A stretch of DNA of 64,000 bases from the NCBI GenBank assembly GCA_030015575.1, contig JASDDO010000016.1:460054141-460118140 (forward strand). Reading direction: 5' to 3'. The stretch is from Agapanthus africanus. Lineage: Eukaryota; Streptophyta; Magnoliopsida; Asparagales; Amaryllidaceae. Positions 23,346 through 35,541 of the stretch are shown here, in pieces (position 1 is the first letter of the stretch; the number at the start of each line of letters is the position of its first letter). The notes under the pieces were generated by a model. That model worked only from the letters and a program-made list of their open reading frames with translations. It was not told where the DNA came from and did no database searches. The position numbers were made by a program, and so were the translations under genes.

Positions 23346-25426
23346 TGTAAGTCCACGTTGCCCACCCCGGTGCTTGCGGGGAGGCGGAAAACGGAATAAA
23401 AATCGGATTTTTATGAGCTTAGGCAACATGGACTAGACTTTAAAGGATCTTTGCTAAACAAAAACTTGCTAAAGCTAACTAGAAACTAGCTAAGTTCTAG
23501 AAAGGTTATACCTTGGGCTTTATGTCCTTCTCTCCTTGCTCCTTGGAGTAGTGGAAGGAGGTCACCTTGTCGTCTTCTCCCGTCAAAGAAAGATCCACCC
23601 GAAAGCCTCAACCTTTGGCTTCAACTCCAAGCTAGAAGTAACTAGGGTTCAAGAAGTGCTAGTCAAAGCAGGGGAAGTGGTCAGCCAGCCAGCCCGGGAG
23701 GGGTTGTAGGAATTCGAGAACCCTAGATGAGAATAGAGATGATCAAGAGAGGGTTTTTTCTCAAGCTCAAGTGTTTCTCAACACATGAGAGGGGAGAGCT
23801 TGAGGGAGAGGAAGAACAAGAGAGAGAAATGAAATGATAGAATGAGAATAGAATCAACCATTCTCACAAATATATGTGTATTATTTTAATTAGATAATTA
23901 GTAAGATAATTGTCATGGTTAATCATGATGTGACCATTATCATTTCAATTTGCAAGGATCAAAAAGTATCTTCCAAAAGAAATGATGATGGTCAAAGTGT
24001 CAACCTAGGTCAACAAGTCAAGAAGGTCAAATGGTCAACAACCATAACCATGCACAATTATTAAACTAATTATCAATTAACTATAATACACACATAAGCA
24101 TTAGGGTTAATAAAAATGACAATAGCCATTAACCCTAATCAAGGTCCTCTCCCTCTGTCTCAAACAACTGTGCATACGCACCCGCATTCGTGATCCGAGG
24201 AACACGAATACAATGAGAAAAACCAATCCCAAAACATATACTAGGATCCGGCTTAAACCAAAGCCCGCTAGTATAAACTGTCCGGACAGCAAACGTGCAC
24301 AAGTGCGCGAATGTGAACGAACCCTGTCGCAAAACCATGCGACCTCTACTCATTTTGCCTAAAGGCAAATAGCTCTCTGTGTGGGACTCTAAAGACTCGA
24401 CGCTACGCTGGCAGTGAGTTTAACCACAGACCGCAAGCGGCACTAGCTGTACGTAACGGTCCCCAGGTAGATGTCGATAAGAAGACTGACGAGGTGAACC
24501 CCATCTGAACTCCTACTGAGCCTGTATGTGACAGTCTCCGTACAGTCCAGTCTATTCGTCTGATACATCGCATGGCGGGCCTAGGGGGCGGTGAACGTCA
24601 GTCCCCTAATAGCGGTACAAGTCGTGTCGGAGTGTAGCCCAGAACACCCTGAGATAACACTGGAAACCTACCAGTATATCTCGCTTGCCCTGGCCAGGGA
24701 CTACTCGTGTAGTGGCTCTCCTGGACACAGCGCGATGTCAACCCCCAATACCGGGAGAGACGAATCCTGTCTAACCGTCACTGCCTCCAAGTGCTTCGGG
24801 ACTGCACCCAAAAACTACCTGTTTGCACGACTCCTATGAGCCGTAGTAGGGTAGTAATCAAAGTGCAGTGGGAACACACTCGAGGCGAAGTGACAGTGTC
24901 AAGTCAACGGACTAAGCTGTACTCATGTCACCTGGGAACTGATAACTGACGATAGGTATACTACCAACCAACAGTTCCCGACGAGTCCTGTCCAGTGTAC
25001 TCGTAACCTAACGAGCACCCGTATACTATCTCAAGTACGACGTACTGACGGCTGTGGGACAGACCGTCTCCCACACTGGGATGAGAAGCACATACGCTAG
25101 TCTACTCCGGAGTATCGATGCCCTGTTTCGATAGTCCAACGACCAGGGACCTGTATAAGGATGTGCTTATAGATTACCCAACTCCCACAAGTGCGAGCGC
25201 CATCACAACGCTGGTAATCAAGCAAAGATCCTAAGGGCTCTACTAATATGTATATCAGCGATATGCTAAAAGAAACACATGCACATATTGAAGTAGAGAC
25301 AAACCAAGTAGCATACTACCATTTCGAGAAAGACTGTATATACAACTGTGAATATCCCAAGCTTCCATCAAGTAATATACAAACTAGTATGATACAGTAA
25401 TGGCCTCTAGGGCATATACACTAATA
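23346..25426 (-). repeat. 3' LTR of copia B
   Basis: 2081 bp, nearly identical to the 5' LTR (31471-33502, 2032 bp). The main difference is about 49 bp present only here, around 23668-23725 (ggtcagccagccagcccggg). The outermost bases read aata where the other LTR has aaca, a point change at the element end. A ccccggtgcttgcgggg hairpin lies near 23370. Confidence 0.95.
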
Positions 25427-25437
25427 ATCTCCTACTT
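25427..25437 (-). other. Polypurine tract of copia B
   Basis: Minus strand reads AAGTAGGAGAT before the 3' LTR. It differs by one base from the copia A tract. Confidence 0.75.
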
Positions 25438-25440
25438 GCA

Positions 25441-28400
25441 CTAAGGCCATGTACTGGCGTATCGAAGACCTATCATCTCGATCAGCCGCTCGAACTGAGT
25501 CTGGGGCAAGGCCTTGGTGAATGGATCTGCTGTGTTATCCTCTGATGCAACTCTCCGGACCTCGATCTCCTGGCGATCCACGATCTCCCTGATCAGGTGA
25601 TACCGCCTCAAGATGTGTCTGGATTTCTGATGGGACCTGGGTTCCTTCGCTAAAGCTATAGCCCCGTTGTTGTCGCAATACAGAGGTATTGGGTCAACAA
25701 TGGACGGAACCACCTGAAGTTCTCTTAAGAACTTCCTCATCCAGACAGCTTCTTTTGCGGCATCAGATGCAGCGATGTATTCCGCTTCCATAGTCGAGTC
25801 AGCAACGGTTTCCTGTTTGGAGCTCTTCCAACACACCGCCCCTCCATTGAGGGTAAAGACAAAACCCGACATGGACTTGGAATCATCCTTATCACTCTGG
25901 AAGCTGGAGTCAGCAAAGGCCTCAATCTGCAGGTCTTTTCCGCCATACACCAAGAACATCTCCTTAGTCCTTCTCAGGTACTTGAGAATGTTCTTTACTG
26001 CTATCCAATATTTCTCCCCAGGGTTTGACTGATACCTGCTTACCACACTCAGTGCATAAGCCACATCCGGTCTGGTACACAACATCGCATACATTATAGA
26101 GCCTACCACAGAAGTGTAGGGTATAATAGACATGCGATCCCTCTCCAAATCAGTCTTGGGAGACATCTCTTTAGAGAGGGTGATCCCGTGACAAGCCGGT
26201 AGATTACCACGCTTGGAATCTTCCATACTGAATCTCTTCAGTATGGTGTCGATGTACCTGGACTGCGAAAGTCCTAATATCCTCTTGGATCTGTCACGGT
26301 AGATCCGGATACCCAAAATGTATGAGGCATCACCCAGGTCTTTCATGGAGAACCTGTGTGACAAGAACCCCTTGACAGATTGTAGCATAGGAATGTCATT
26401 TCCTATTAAGAGAATGTCATCCACGTATAAAACGAGGAATACTACAGTTCTCGCTACAAATCTACAATAGATGCATGGTTCATCTGGATTTTTGATAAAG
26501 CCAAATTCCTTGACCGTCTCATCAAAACAGATGTTCCAACTCCGCGATGCCTGCTTTAGTCCATAAATGGACTTGAGCAACTTGCACACCTTTCCGCTGC
26601 TCCCACCCTGAATGAAACCCTCTGGCTGGTCCATATAGACACACTCCTCTAAATGACCATTTAGAAAAGCTGTCTTTACGTCCATCTGCCAAATCTCATA
26701 ATCGTGGAAGGCAGCAATGGCAAGAAGGATCCGAATGGATTTCAGCATAGCTACTGGAGAAAAGGTTTCGTCATAGTCCAAACCAGGTCGCTGACGAAAA
26801 CCCTTTGCTACCAGTCTAGCTTTATAGGTCTCAACCTGTCCATCTACACCAATCTTCCTTTTGAAGATCCACTTGCATCCTACGGGTTTTACCCCATCTG
26901 GAGCAATGTCCAACGTCTATACTTTGTTGGTGTACATGGACTCCATTTCGGTCCGCATTGCATCCAGCTATTTTACCGAGTCGACGCTCTGAATGGCTTG
27001 CTGGAAGCTAGTAGGCTCATCATAGTCTATGATGCAATCCTCTCTATCCCCATCAATGAGAAAACCGTAGTATCTCTCGGGCGGATGAGACTGCCTACTA
27101 CTCCTGCGGAGTGGCGTGGGAATTTCCTAATCTTTCGAACCCTCTGGTTCTACTAAGCTTTCAGTAATAGCTTGTGGTTCTGGAATTTCTTCCAGTTCTA
27201 TTGCGCTCCCACTTATTTCTTTTTCTAAGAACTGATGTTCCAGAAAATGGGCATTACGAGAAACAAGGACTTTTTGTTCCTCTGCGTAATAGAAAAGATA
27301 CCCCCTGGAGTTCTTTGGGTATCCCACAAACTTGCACAGTACTGAGCGTGCCTCGAGCTTGTCCGTATGCTGCTTTTTGACATAAGCTGGACATCCCCAA
27401 ATCTTCAGGTATTGAAGATAGGGTTTCTTCCCACTCCATAACTCATATGGTGTGGTAGGCACAGTCTTAGTGGGAACACGGTTCAAAAGGTATGCAGCTG
27501 TTTCTAGCGCATATCCCCAGAACGATCGCGGTAACTCAGCGTTACTCATCATGGACCGTACCATATCCAATAGGGTTCGGTTCCGTCTCTCCGATACACC
27601 GTTATGTTGCGGAGTGTATGGAGGAGTAAGCTGAGAGAGAATTCCATTCTCTTTTAAGTAACCCAGGAACTCGGCACTCAAGTATTCACCACCTCGATCA
27701 GATCTCAGTGCCTTGATACTTTTGCCTGTTTGTTTTTCTACTTCATTCTTATATTCCTGGAACTTATCAAAAGCTTCGGATTTATGCTTCATCAAGAAGA
27801 CATGTCCGAATCTTGAGAAATCATCCGTAAAAGTAATGAAGTAAGAATAACCGCTTCGCGCATGTGTAGACATTGGACCGCACACGTCGCTGTGTACGAG
27901 TCCCAAGAGCTCGCTTGCTCTTTCTCTGTGTCCAGTGAACGGAGTCTTTGTCATCTTTCCTTTGAGACAGGATTGACAAGTTGCATACGATTGATATTCA
28001 AACGGATCCAAATATCCTTCTGCATGTAACTTAGTCAACCTTCTCTCATTGATGTGACCCAGTCTACAATGCCATAAGAAAGTTTTATCGATTTCTGGAG
28101 ACTTTCTTTTGTGTGTATTCTGGACATTGAAAATCTGCGGTTGGTTTAACACGTATATACCGTTGTTTAATGTACCTGACCCAATCAAAACTTGATTAAG
28201 GTGAATGTTCACTACATTACTTACAAATGCAAATTCATAACCTTCTTTAGACAATAAAGATACAGAAATGATATTACAGGTTGCATTTGGTACATAATAA
28301 CAACTACGCAAAACCAAAAAATGTCCATCCGACAATCCCAGGTGATAGTCCCCCACGGCCTCAGCATCCATGCTAGCACCGTTCGCAACTTTGAGGGTCA

Positions 28401-29409
28401 TGTCACCTGCCTTCAAAACTCTACGCTTTCTCAACGCCTGCAAAGAATTACAGATATGAGATCCTGATCCGGTATCCAATACCCAGGATGTAGAGTTTAT
28501 TGATAGACAGTTTTCAATAACATACACACCTGAAGCTGAAGCTGCAACTCGCTTCAAATCCTGTGTTCTGGCCTTCCAAGCCTTGCAATCCTGTTTCCAG
28601 TGACCACTTTTGTGACAATAGAAGCATTCTTCCTTCCCCACTAGCTTCCCCGCTATCTTTGTTGCTTTTCCTTTTCCCTTCGTATCCACTTTACTGACAC
28701 CACCTCTTGGTTTGGCGGGGGCTTTCTTCTTCTTGCCCTTGGCTTTCGCCCTGGACCTAGAAGAGGAAGATCCTCCTACAAACAAAGTGGATGTCTCCCT
28801 ACCCTTCTGTAGGGTGCCCTCAGCAGTCCTCAACATGTTCAGAAGTTCGGAAAGTTCAACCTCCTTTCCTTGCATGTTAAAGTTAAGAATGAACTGGGCG
28901 TAAGTGGAAGGAAGGGACTGGAGAATCAAATCAGTATAGAGTTCATTCTCCAACGTGGTCCCAAGGTCCGCGAGCTCCTCAATGTAGCCAATCATCTTAA
29001 GCACGTGTTCCGCTACCGATGATCCGACGGCCAACCTTGCCGAAAAAAGCTTTTTCGACACTTCGTATCTTGCGATACGAGACTGCTCTCCATACAGTTC
29101 TTTTGTATGGAGAAATATGGACTCTAGGTCCATATTCTCGTGCCTCCTCTGATGTTCGTTGTCCATCGAGGCTAGTACGAGGCATCTGGCCCTCGCGCAA
29201 TCTATCTCCCATGTCTTATGAATTTCTACATCTGCGACGCTGGAGGTGGGACCTGGGACAGGGGGAGCTTTGGTGGTAAGTACATACCCCAACTTGTCAT
29301 AAGTGATTGCCATCTTGACATTCCTGAGCCAATCTTTGTAGTTTGGCCCTGTCAGTATATTTTTATCTAGTAATAACTTAAGTCCGGTCATCTTGAATGG
29401 TCGCTGCAA
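25441..29409 (-). pseudogene. Copia B gag-pol polyprotein with three in-frame stops
   Basis: One frame on the minus strand. Start MQRPFKMTGLKLLL at 29409; homology with copia A suggests initiation at MTGLKLLL. Gag (LTGPNYKDWLRNVKMAITYD, LQSLPSTYAQFILNFNM). Zinc knuckle CFYCHKSGHWKQDC near 28600. Protease SWVLDTGSGSHI near 28480. Integrase HHCC and DDE (LWHCRLGHINERR, HSDVCGPM, FTDDFSRF, SDRGGEYLSAEF, HNGVSERRNR). RT (WQMDVKTAFLNG, YVDDILLIGND near 26420). RNase H (DSTMEAEY, YCDNNGAIALA). TAG stops stand at 27127, about 26970 and about 26922; the last two replace Trp codons that copia A keeps. Otherwise all catalytic residues I checked are present, so it decayed recently. No frameshift was found. 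Confidence 0.97.
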
Positions 29410-31456
29410 TTAGGAGAGAGAAAAGAAACACTTTAGCATGATACTCTTGCAAGTTTAGAGTGGTTTTTAGTTTGTCTAAACTGGATGGCTCCCACTGTCT
29501 CTCGAATCCCTTCTCAAACCGTAAAGAAAGGATTAGTCAGGATCAATCTCACTGTACAATACTTGCTTAACCGTTCAGCCAGGCCAGTGTCGGTACTTCG
29601 AGGGAGGTTTTCCAACGCTTTCGCGAAGTTCCTTAATTAAGTAACCTCTTTTTCCTGTGGGCGTAGCCCCGCTAACACCTTTCTAGACACCTACTAAGTT
29701 TATAGCATTGATCGTTAAGTGAGAGTTTTCCCGAGAAGTAGCATATACTCACAGTAGGATCGGGATCCAAATATCATCGCGTGATAAAACCGAAGGAATC
29801 CTACCAGAATCATCACACTCCAAATGGTATGCAGCGCTAGCAAGTTTCAGTACTTATGAAACTCCCGATATGGATTTTTGCCCCATGCTCTTATGACCTT
29901 GGCGTGAGGTCAAAATGTCATAAGTCACATGTCAAGTTCTTCCCATCATTATCCTGGTTAATTGGAACCCACCCGTACCTACCCTTGACGTAGGCCAAAA
30001 CGGCAGTATGACTGTCTCAAACCAACGCATTCTATCTATGCAACAGATAAATATCCGGCAGCTACCAATCACTATGCCTTGGCGTGAGGTCAAAATACAT
30101 AGCTTGAATACTACCGAATATTTAACCGAAATGATGGAGGGCTATGGATGGTTTTGGCGAAACCGTGAACGTAGTGAACTTGATATAATCGATGGAACGA
30201 GATAGCTTTTAAAAGGAGTGGTTCAAGCTCCGCGTTTAAAAGTTTAGTTTTGAAAAGAACCGAGTGGTTTTCAAAGTGTTCCAATCGACTTTTACTTGGT
30301 TTATTTTCTTGCATTAGTTCTTTTAATGCGTCCCATCATTTAATCCTACCATTGCAGAAAACAACCAAAATATAACGTACGCTTATGCCATTCGCATTCG
30401 CCACGGGGCCCCGTCATCACCCGTTAGGTTACTTAACTAACGACAGAGTGGAGGCTGGGCTAGCGCGGCTGTAAAACATAAGCAACGCCTAAATAGTTAT
30501 CATATATAAATATATAGCAATGATAGACATTACAGATCACAGATGAATACATTGGATATACTAGGAATCCGCAATCCGTTCGAGCCTGCAACGAAAAGCA
30601 GATTACACAGTCGCGGTGAATAGCCAATACCCCACCCAAGACCCCTACGGGTGCGGCAAACTACCCGCCAAGTACCCGAAGCGAAGCAACCTCCCTCAAC
30701 ACCGTGAGTAGGCCAGTCGGCACTTCGAGATATCCGGTAGTTTGTGCACCCCTTCCATGGGTCTATCCTAGGAGCAAAAACAGTAAAAAGAATTATACAA
30801 TGACGGCTACAATCCCGACCCGGTTGTGCGGCCATACAAATAATAATATTACATCAATTTACATGTTACAATGAATGAAAGGAAAAACAACACTCATCTC
30901 ACATCCACCCCGGCTATTCACCCGCGACAATCCAACCCATTCATATACACATACCAATATCAAACACAGATCACAGATATGTATAACCCCGACTAATCGA
31001 CATATAGCGATTAGCCGACGTTCAATACATACAATCATCCCAGATATAACCGTCATAGTCAAAGTGTAATGAAGTTCGGAAAAAATACGGATTTATAGGC
31101 CCCCAAAAATAAATTTCTATTCTGGAAAATCTGGGAACATATAGACCATCTTAAAAATCCTAAAACCAAGCCATAAGAAAACTGCACCAAACTCGACTCA
31201 GTGAAGAGTCCAAACAGCGGCGGTTCCGCGGCAATAGCTTGCTATTACCGTGGAAACGCGGCGGTTTAGATGAATCACTGGGCCGGGTTTGGTGGTTTTC
31301 TTAATAAAACCCTGAGATGATTTTAGGAGTATAACAAATTTTGTTTTGACCAGAAAATTTTTTAACAGAAACTAGGGTTTTTGAAAAATTGGTTTTTCGA
31401 TTTTTACGTTTCGAACTTCGATACACTTCACTACCTAGCAAGTTTATGTTTAGTTA
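29410..31456 (-). other. Long untranslated 5' leader of copia B
   Basis: About 2 kb between the primer site and gag with no long reading frame. It contains a repeated hairpin unit whose core reads cttggcgtgaggtcaaaat on the plus strand, at 29889-29923 and 30072-30102, with a weaker third copy near 29978. A gggcgtagccccgc hairpin lies near 29660. The same units occur in the copia A leader (35542-37616), so this is a conserved part of the family rather than junk. Function unknown; packaging, dimerisation or translation control are possibilities. Confidence 0.75.
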
Positions 31457-31469
31457 GGCTCTGATACCA
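31457..31469 (-). other. Primer binding site (initiator tRNA-Met) of copia B
   Basis: Minus strand reads TGGTATCAGAGCC, complementary to the 3' end of plant initiator tRNA-Met, one base after the 5' LTR. Confidence 0.95.
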
Positions 31470-31470
31470 C

Positions 31471-33502
31471 TGTAAGTCCACGTTGCCCACCCCGGTGCTT
31501 GCGGGGAGGCGGAAAACGGAATAAAAATCGGATTTTTATGAGCTTAGGCAACATGGACTAGACTTTAAAGGAACTTTGCTAAACAAAAACTTGTTAAAGC
31601 TAACTAGAAACTAGCTAAGTTCTAGAAAGGTTATACCTTGGGCTTTATGTCCTTCGCTCCTTGCTCCTTGGAGTAGTGGAAGGAGGTCACCTTGTCGTCT
31701 TCTCCCGTCAAAGAAAGATCCACCCGAAAGCCTCAACCTTTGGCTTCAACTCCAAGCTAGAAGTAACTAGGGTTCAAGAAGTGCTAGTCCTTCAACCCTA
31801 GATGAGAATAGAGATGATCAAGAGAGGGTTTTTTCTCAAGCTCAAGTGTTTCTCAACACATGAGAGGGGAGAGCTTGAGGGAGAGGAAGAACAAGAGAGA
31901 GAAATGAAATGATAGAATTAGAATAGAATCAACCATTCTCACAAATATATGTGTATTATTTTAATTAGATAATTAGTAAGATAATTGTCATGGTTAATCA
32001 TGATGTGACCATTATCATTTCAATTTGCAAGGATCAAAAAGCATCTTCCAAAAGAAATGATGATGGTCAAAGTGTCAACCTAGGTCAACAAGTCAAGGAG
32101 GTCAAATGGTCAACAACCATAACCATGCACAATTATTAAACTAATTATCAATTAACTATAATACACACATAAGCATTAGGGTTAATAAAAATGACAATAG
32201 CCATTAACCCTAATCAAGGTCCTCTCCCTCTGTCTCAAACAACTGTGCATACGCACCCGCATTCGTGATCCGAGGAACACGAATACAATGAGAAAAACCA
32301 ATCCCAAAACATATACTAGGATCCGGCTTAAACCAAAGCCCGCTAGTATAAACTGTCCGAACAGCAAACGTGCACAAGTGCGCGAATGTGAACGAACCCT
32401 GTCGCAAAACCATGCGACCTCTACTCATTTTGCCTAAAGGCGAATAGCTCTCTGTGTGGGACTCTAAAGACTCGACGCTACGCTGGCAGTGGGTTTAACC
32501 ACAGACCGCAAGCGGCACTAGCTGTACGTAACGGTCCCCAGGTAGATGTCGATAAGAAGACTGACGAGGTGAACCCCATCTGAACTCCTACTGAGCCTGT
32601 ATGTGACAGTCTCCGTACAGTCCGGTCTGTTCGTCTGATACATCGCATGGTGGGCCTAGGGGGGCGGTGAACGTCAGTCCCCTAATAGCGGTACAAGTCG
32701 TGTCGGAGTGTAGCCCAGAACACCCTGAGATAACACTGGAAACCTACCAGTATATCTCGCTTGCCCTGGCCAGGGACTACTCGTGTAATGGCTCTCCTGG
32801 ACACAGCACGATGTCAACCCCCAATACCGGGAGAGACGAATCCTGTCTAACCGTCACTGCCTCCAAGTGCTTCGGGACTGCACCCAAAAACTACCTGTTT
32901 GCACGACTCCTTTGAGCCGTGGTAGGGTAGTAATCAAAGTGCAGTGGGAACACACTCGAGGCGAAGTGACAGTGTCAAGTCAACGGACTAAGCTGTACTC
33001 ATGTCACTTGGGAACTGATAACTGACGATAGGTATACTACCAACCAACAGTTCCCGACGAGTCCTGTCCAGTGTACTCGTAACCTAACGAGCACCCGTAT
33101 ACTATCTCAAGTACGACGTACTGACTGCTGTGGGACAGACCGTCTCCCACACTGGGATGAGAAGCGCATACGCTAGTCTACTCCGGAGTATCGATGCCCT
33201 GTCTCGATAGTCCAACGATCTGGGACCTGTATAAGGATGTGCTTTTAGATTACCCAGCTCCCACAAGTGCGAGCGCCATCACAACGCTGGTAATCAAGCA
33301 AAGATTCTAAGGGCTCTACTAATATGTATATCAGTGATATGCTAAAAGAAACACATGCACATATTGAAGTAGAGACAAACCATGTAGCATACTACCATTT
33401 CGAGCAAGATTGTATATACAACTGTGAATATCCCAAGCTTCCATCAAGTAATATACAAACTAGTATGATACAGTAATGGCCTCTAGGGCATATACACTAA
33501 CA
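31471..33502 (-). repeat. 5' LTR of copia B
   Basis: 2032 bp with intact TG...CA ends, flanked on the right by target duplication GATCG (33503-33507). It would carry the element promoter on the minus strand; no TATA box was chosen with confidence. Confidence 0.95.
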
Positions 33503-33507
33503 GATCG

Positions 33508-35541
33508 TGCCTCGAGCTTCTCTACATGCTGCTTTTTAACAAAAGCTGGACACCCCCATATCTTTACATACTGAAGATGAGGTTTCTTTCCACTCCACAT
33601 CTGATATGGAGTAGTAGGCACAGTCTTGGTAGGAACCATGTTCAAAAGATATGCCACTGATTCTAGCGCATAACCTCAGAAAGATCGCGGTAACTCAGCA
33701 TTACTCATCATGGATCGTACCATATCCAATAGGGTTCGATTCCGTCTCTCCGATACACCATTATGCTGTGGAGCGTATGGAGGAGTAAGCTGAGAGAGAA
33801 TTCCTTTCTCTTTTAGGTAACCTAGGAACTCGGCACTTAAGTATTCACCACCTCGATCAGATCTTAGTGTCTTGATACTTTTGCCGGTTTGGTTTTCTAC
33901 TTCATTCTTATACTCCTGGAATTTTTCAAAAGCTTCGGATTTATGTTTCATCAGATAAATGAATCCGTACCTTGAGTAATCATCCGTAAAAGTAATGAAA
34001 TAGGAAAAACCACCTCTTGCATGTGTAGACATTGGACCGCATACATCACTATGTACGAGTCCTAAGAGCTCGCTCGCTCTTACTCCATGTCCAGTGAATG
34101 GAGTCTTTGTCATCTTTCCTTTGAGACATGATTCACAAGTGGCATAAGTTTGATATTTGAACGAGTCCAAATATCCTTCTCTATGTAACTTAGTTAACCT
34201 TGTCTCATTGATGTGACATAGTCTACAATACCATAAGAAAGCCTTATTTAAATCTGGAGACTTTCTTTTTAGTGTGTTCTGGACATTGAAAATCTGGAGT
34301 TGGTTTAAGACATATATACCGTTATTTAGTGTACCGGACCCAATCAAACCATGATTAAGGTGGATGTTAACAACATCGCTTACAAACGTGAAATCATAAC
34401 CTTTATTTGATAACAAGGAAACTGATATGATATTACACGTTAAACTAGGTACACAAAAACAGTTATGTAAAACCAAAATATGTCCACTCGTCAATCCCAG
34501 GTGATAATCCCCGACGGACACAGCTCCCACGCTAGCTCCATTAGCAACCTTTAGGGTCATATCACCTTCCTTCAGCACTCTACGGTTTCTCAGTGCCTGC
34601 AATGAATTGCATATATGAGATCCTGATCCGGTATCTAATACTCAGGAAGTAGAGTTGATTGACAAACAATTCTCAATTACAAACACACCTGAAGTCGAAG
34701 CCACAGCTTGCTTCGGTCCTTGGTTCTTGGCGTTCCATGCCTTGCAATCCTTCTTCCAGTGCCCTTTCCTGTGACAATGGAAGCACTCATCCTGCGCCAC
34801 TACTGGCACTGCAATCTTTTTCTTTCCCTTCCCTCCCACCTTACTAACACCTCCTCTAGGTTTGGTGGCGGCCTTCTTCTTCCTTCCTTTGGCCCTTGCC
34901 TTGGACCCGGAAGAAGATGCACCGCTAACAAACATAGCGAGTGTTTCCCTTGCCTTCTGCAAGGTGCCCTCTGCACTCCTCAACATGTTAAGAAGTTCCG
35001 GAAGTTCAACTTCTTTTCTTTGAATGTTCAAGTTCAGAATAAACTGGGCGTAGGTGGAAGGAAGGGACTGGAGAATAAGGTCTGTATAGAGCTCATTATC
35101 CAAAGTTGTCCCAAGGTCTGCGAGCTCTTCTATATAGCTTATCATCTTTAGGACATGTTCTCCTACCGATGATCCGACGGCCAACCTCGCTCGAAACAAG
35201 TTCTTAGAGGTCTCGTATCTTGCTATACGAGATTGCTCTCCATAAAGTTCCTTTGTATGGAGAAATATGGCATCTAGTTCCATATCCTCGTGCCTCCTCT
35301 AATGTTCATTGCTCATCGAGGCAAGCACGATGCACTTGGCCTTCGCGCAATCATACTCCTAGGTTTTGCGGATTTCCTTATCCGCATTGCTGGATTTGGG
35401 ATCTGGGACTGCAGGTGCCTTAGCGGTGAGGACGTATCCCAATTTGTCATAGGTCAAAGCCATTTTGACATTCCGCAGCCAATCTTTATAGTTTGGCCCA
35501 GTTAGTATATTTTTCTCTAAAAGTAACTTAAGTCCAGTCAT
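33508..35541 (-). pseudogene. Copia A gag-protease-integrase part of the polyprotein
   Basis: One frame on the minus strand, starting MTGLKLLLEKN at 35541. Gag (LTGPNYKDWLRNVKMALTYD, LPSTYAQFILNLNI). Zinc knuckle CFHCHRKGHWKKDC near 34780. Protease DTGSGSHI near 34625. Integrase (HSDVCGPM, FTDDYSRY, SDRGGEYLSAEF, HNGVSERRNR, then KIWGCPAFVKKQH). In-frame stops stand near 35358, 35298, 34642 and 33675; compared with copia B they replace Trp, Gln, Trp and Trp. The first His of the integrase zinc finger reads Tyr (LWYCRLCH against LWHCRLGH). The frame resumes in register at 23345 beyond copia B. Non-functional. Confidence 0.95.

Larger units (their letters stand above)
23346..33502 (-). mobile_element. 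Copia B, complete Ty1/copia element inside copia A
   Basis: Minus-strand element of 10,157 bp with LTRs 23346-25426 and 31471-33502, target duplications GATCG at 23341-23345 and 33503-33507, tRNA-Met primer site 31457-31469 and polypurine tract 25427-25437. It is a sister subfamily of copia A: the proteins and the 5' half of the LTR are very similar, while the LTR ends differ (TGTAAGTCCACG against TGTAAGTCGATG on the plus strand). It sits between the integrase and RT parts of copia A and is the younger insertion. Confidence 0.97.
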
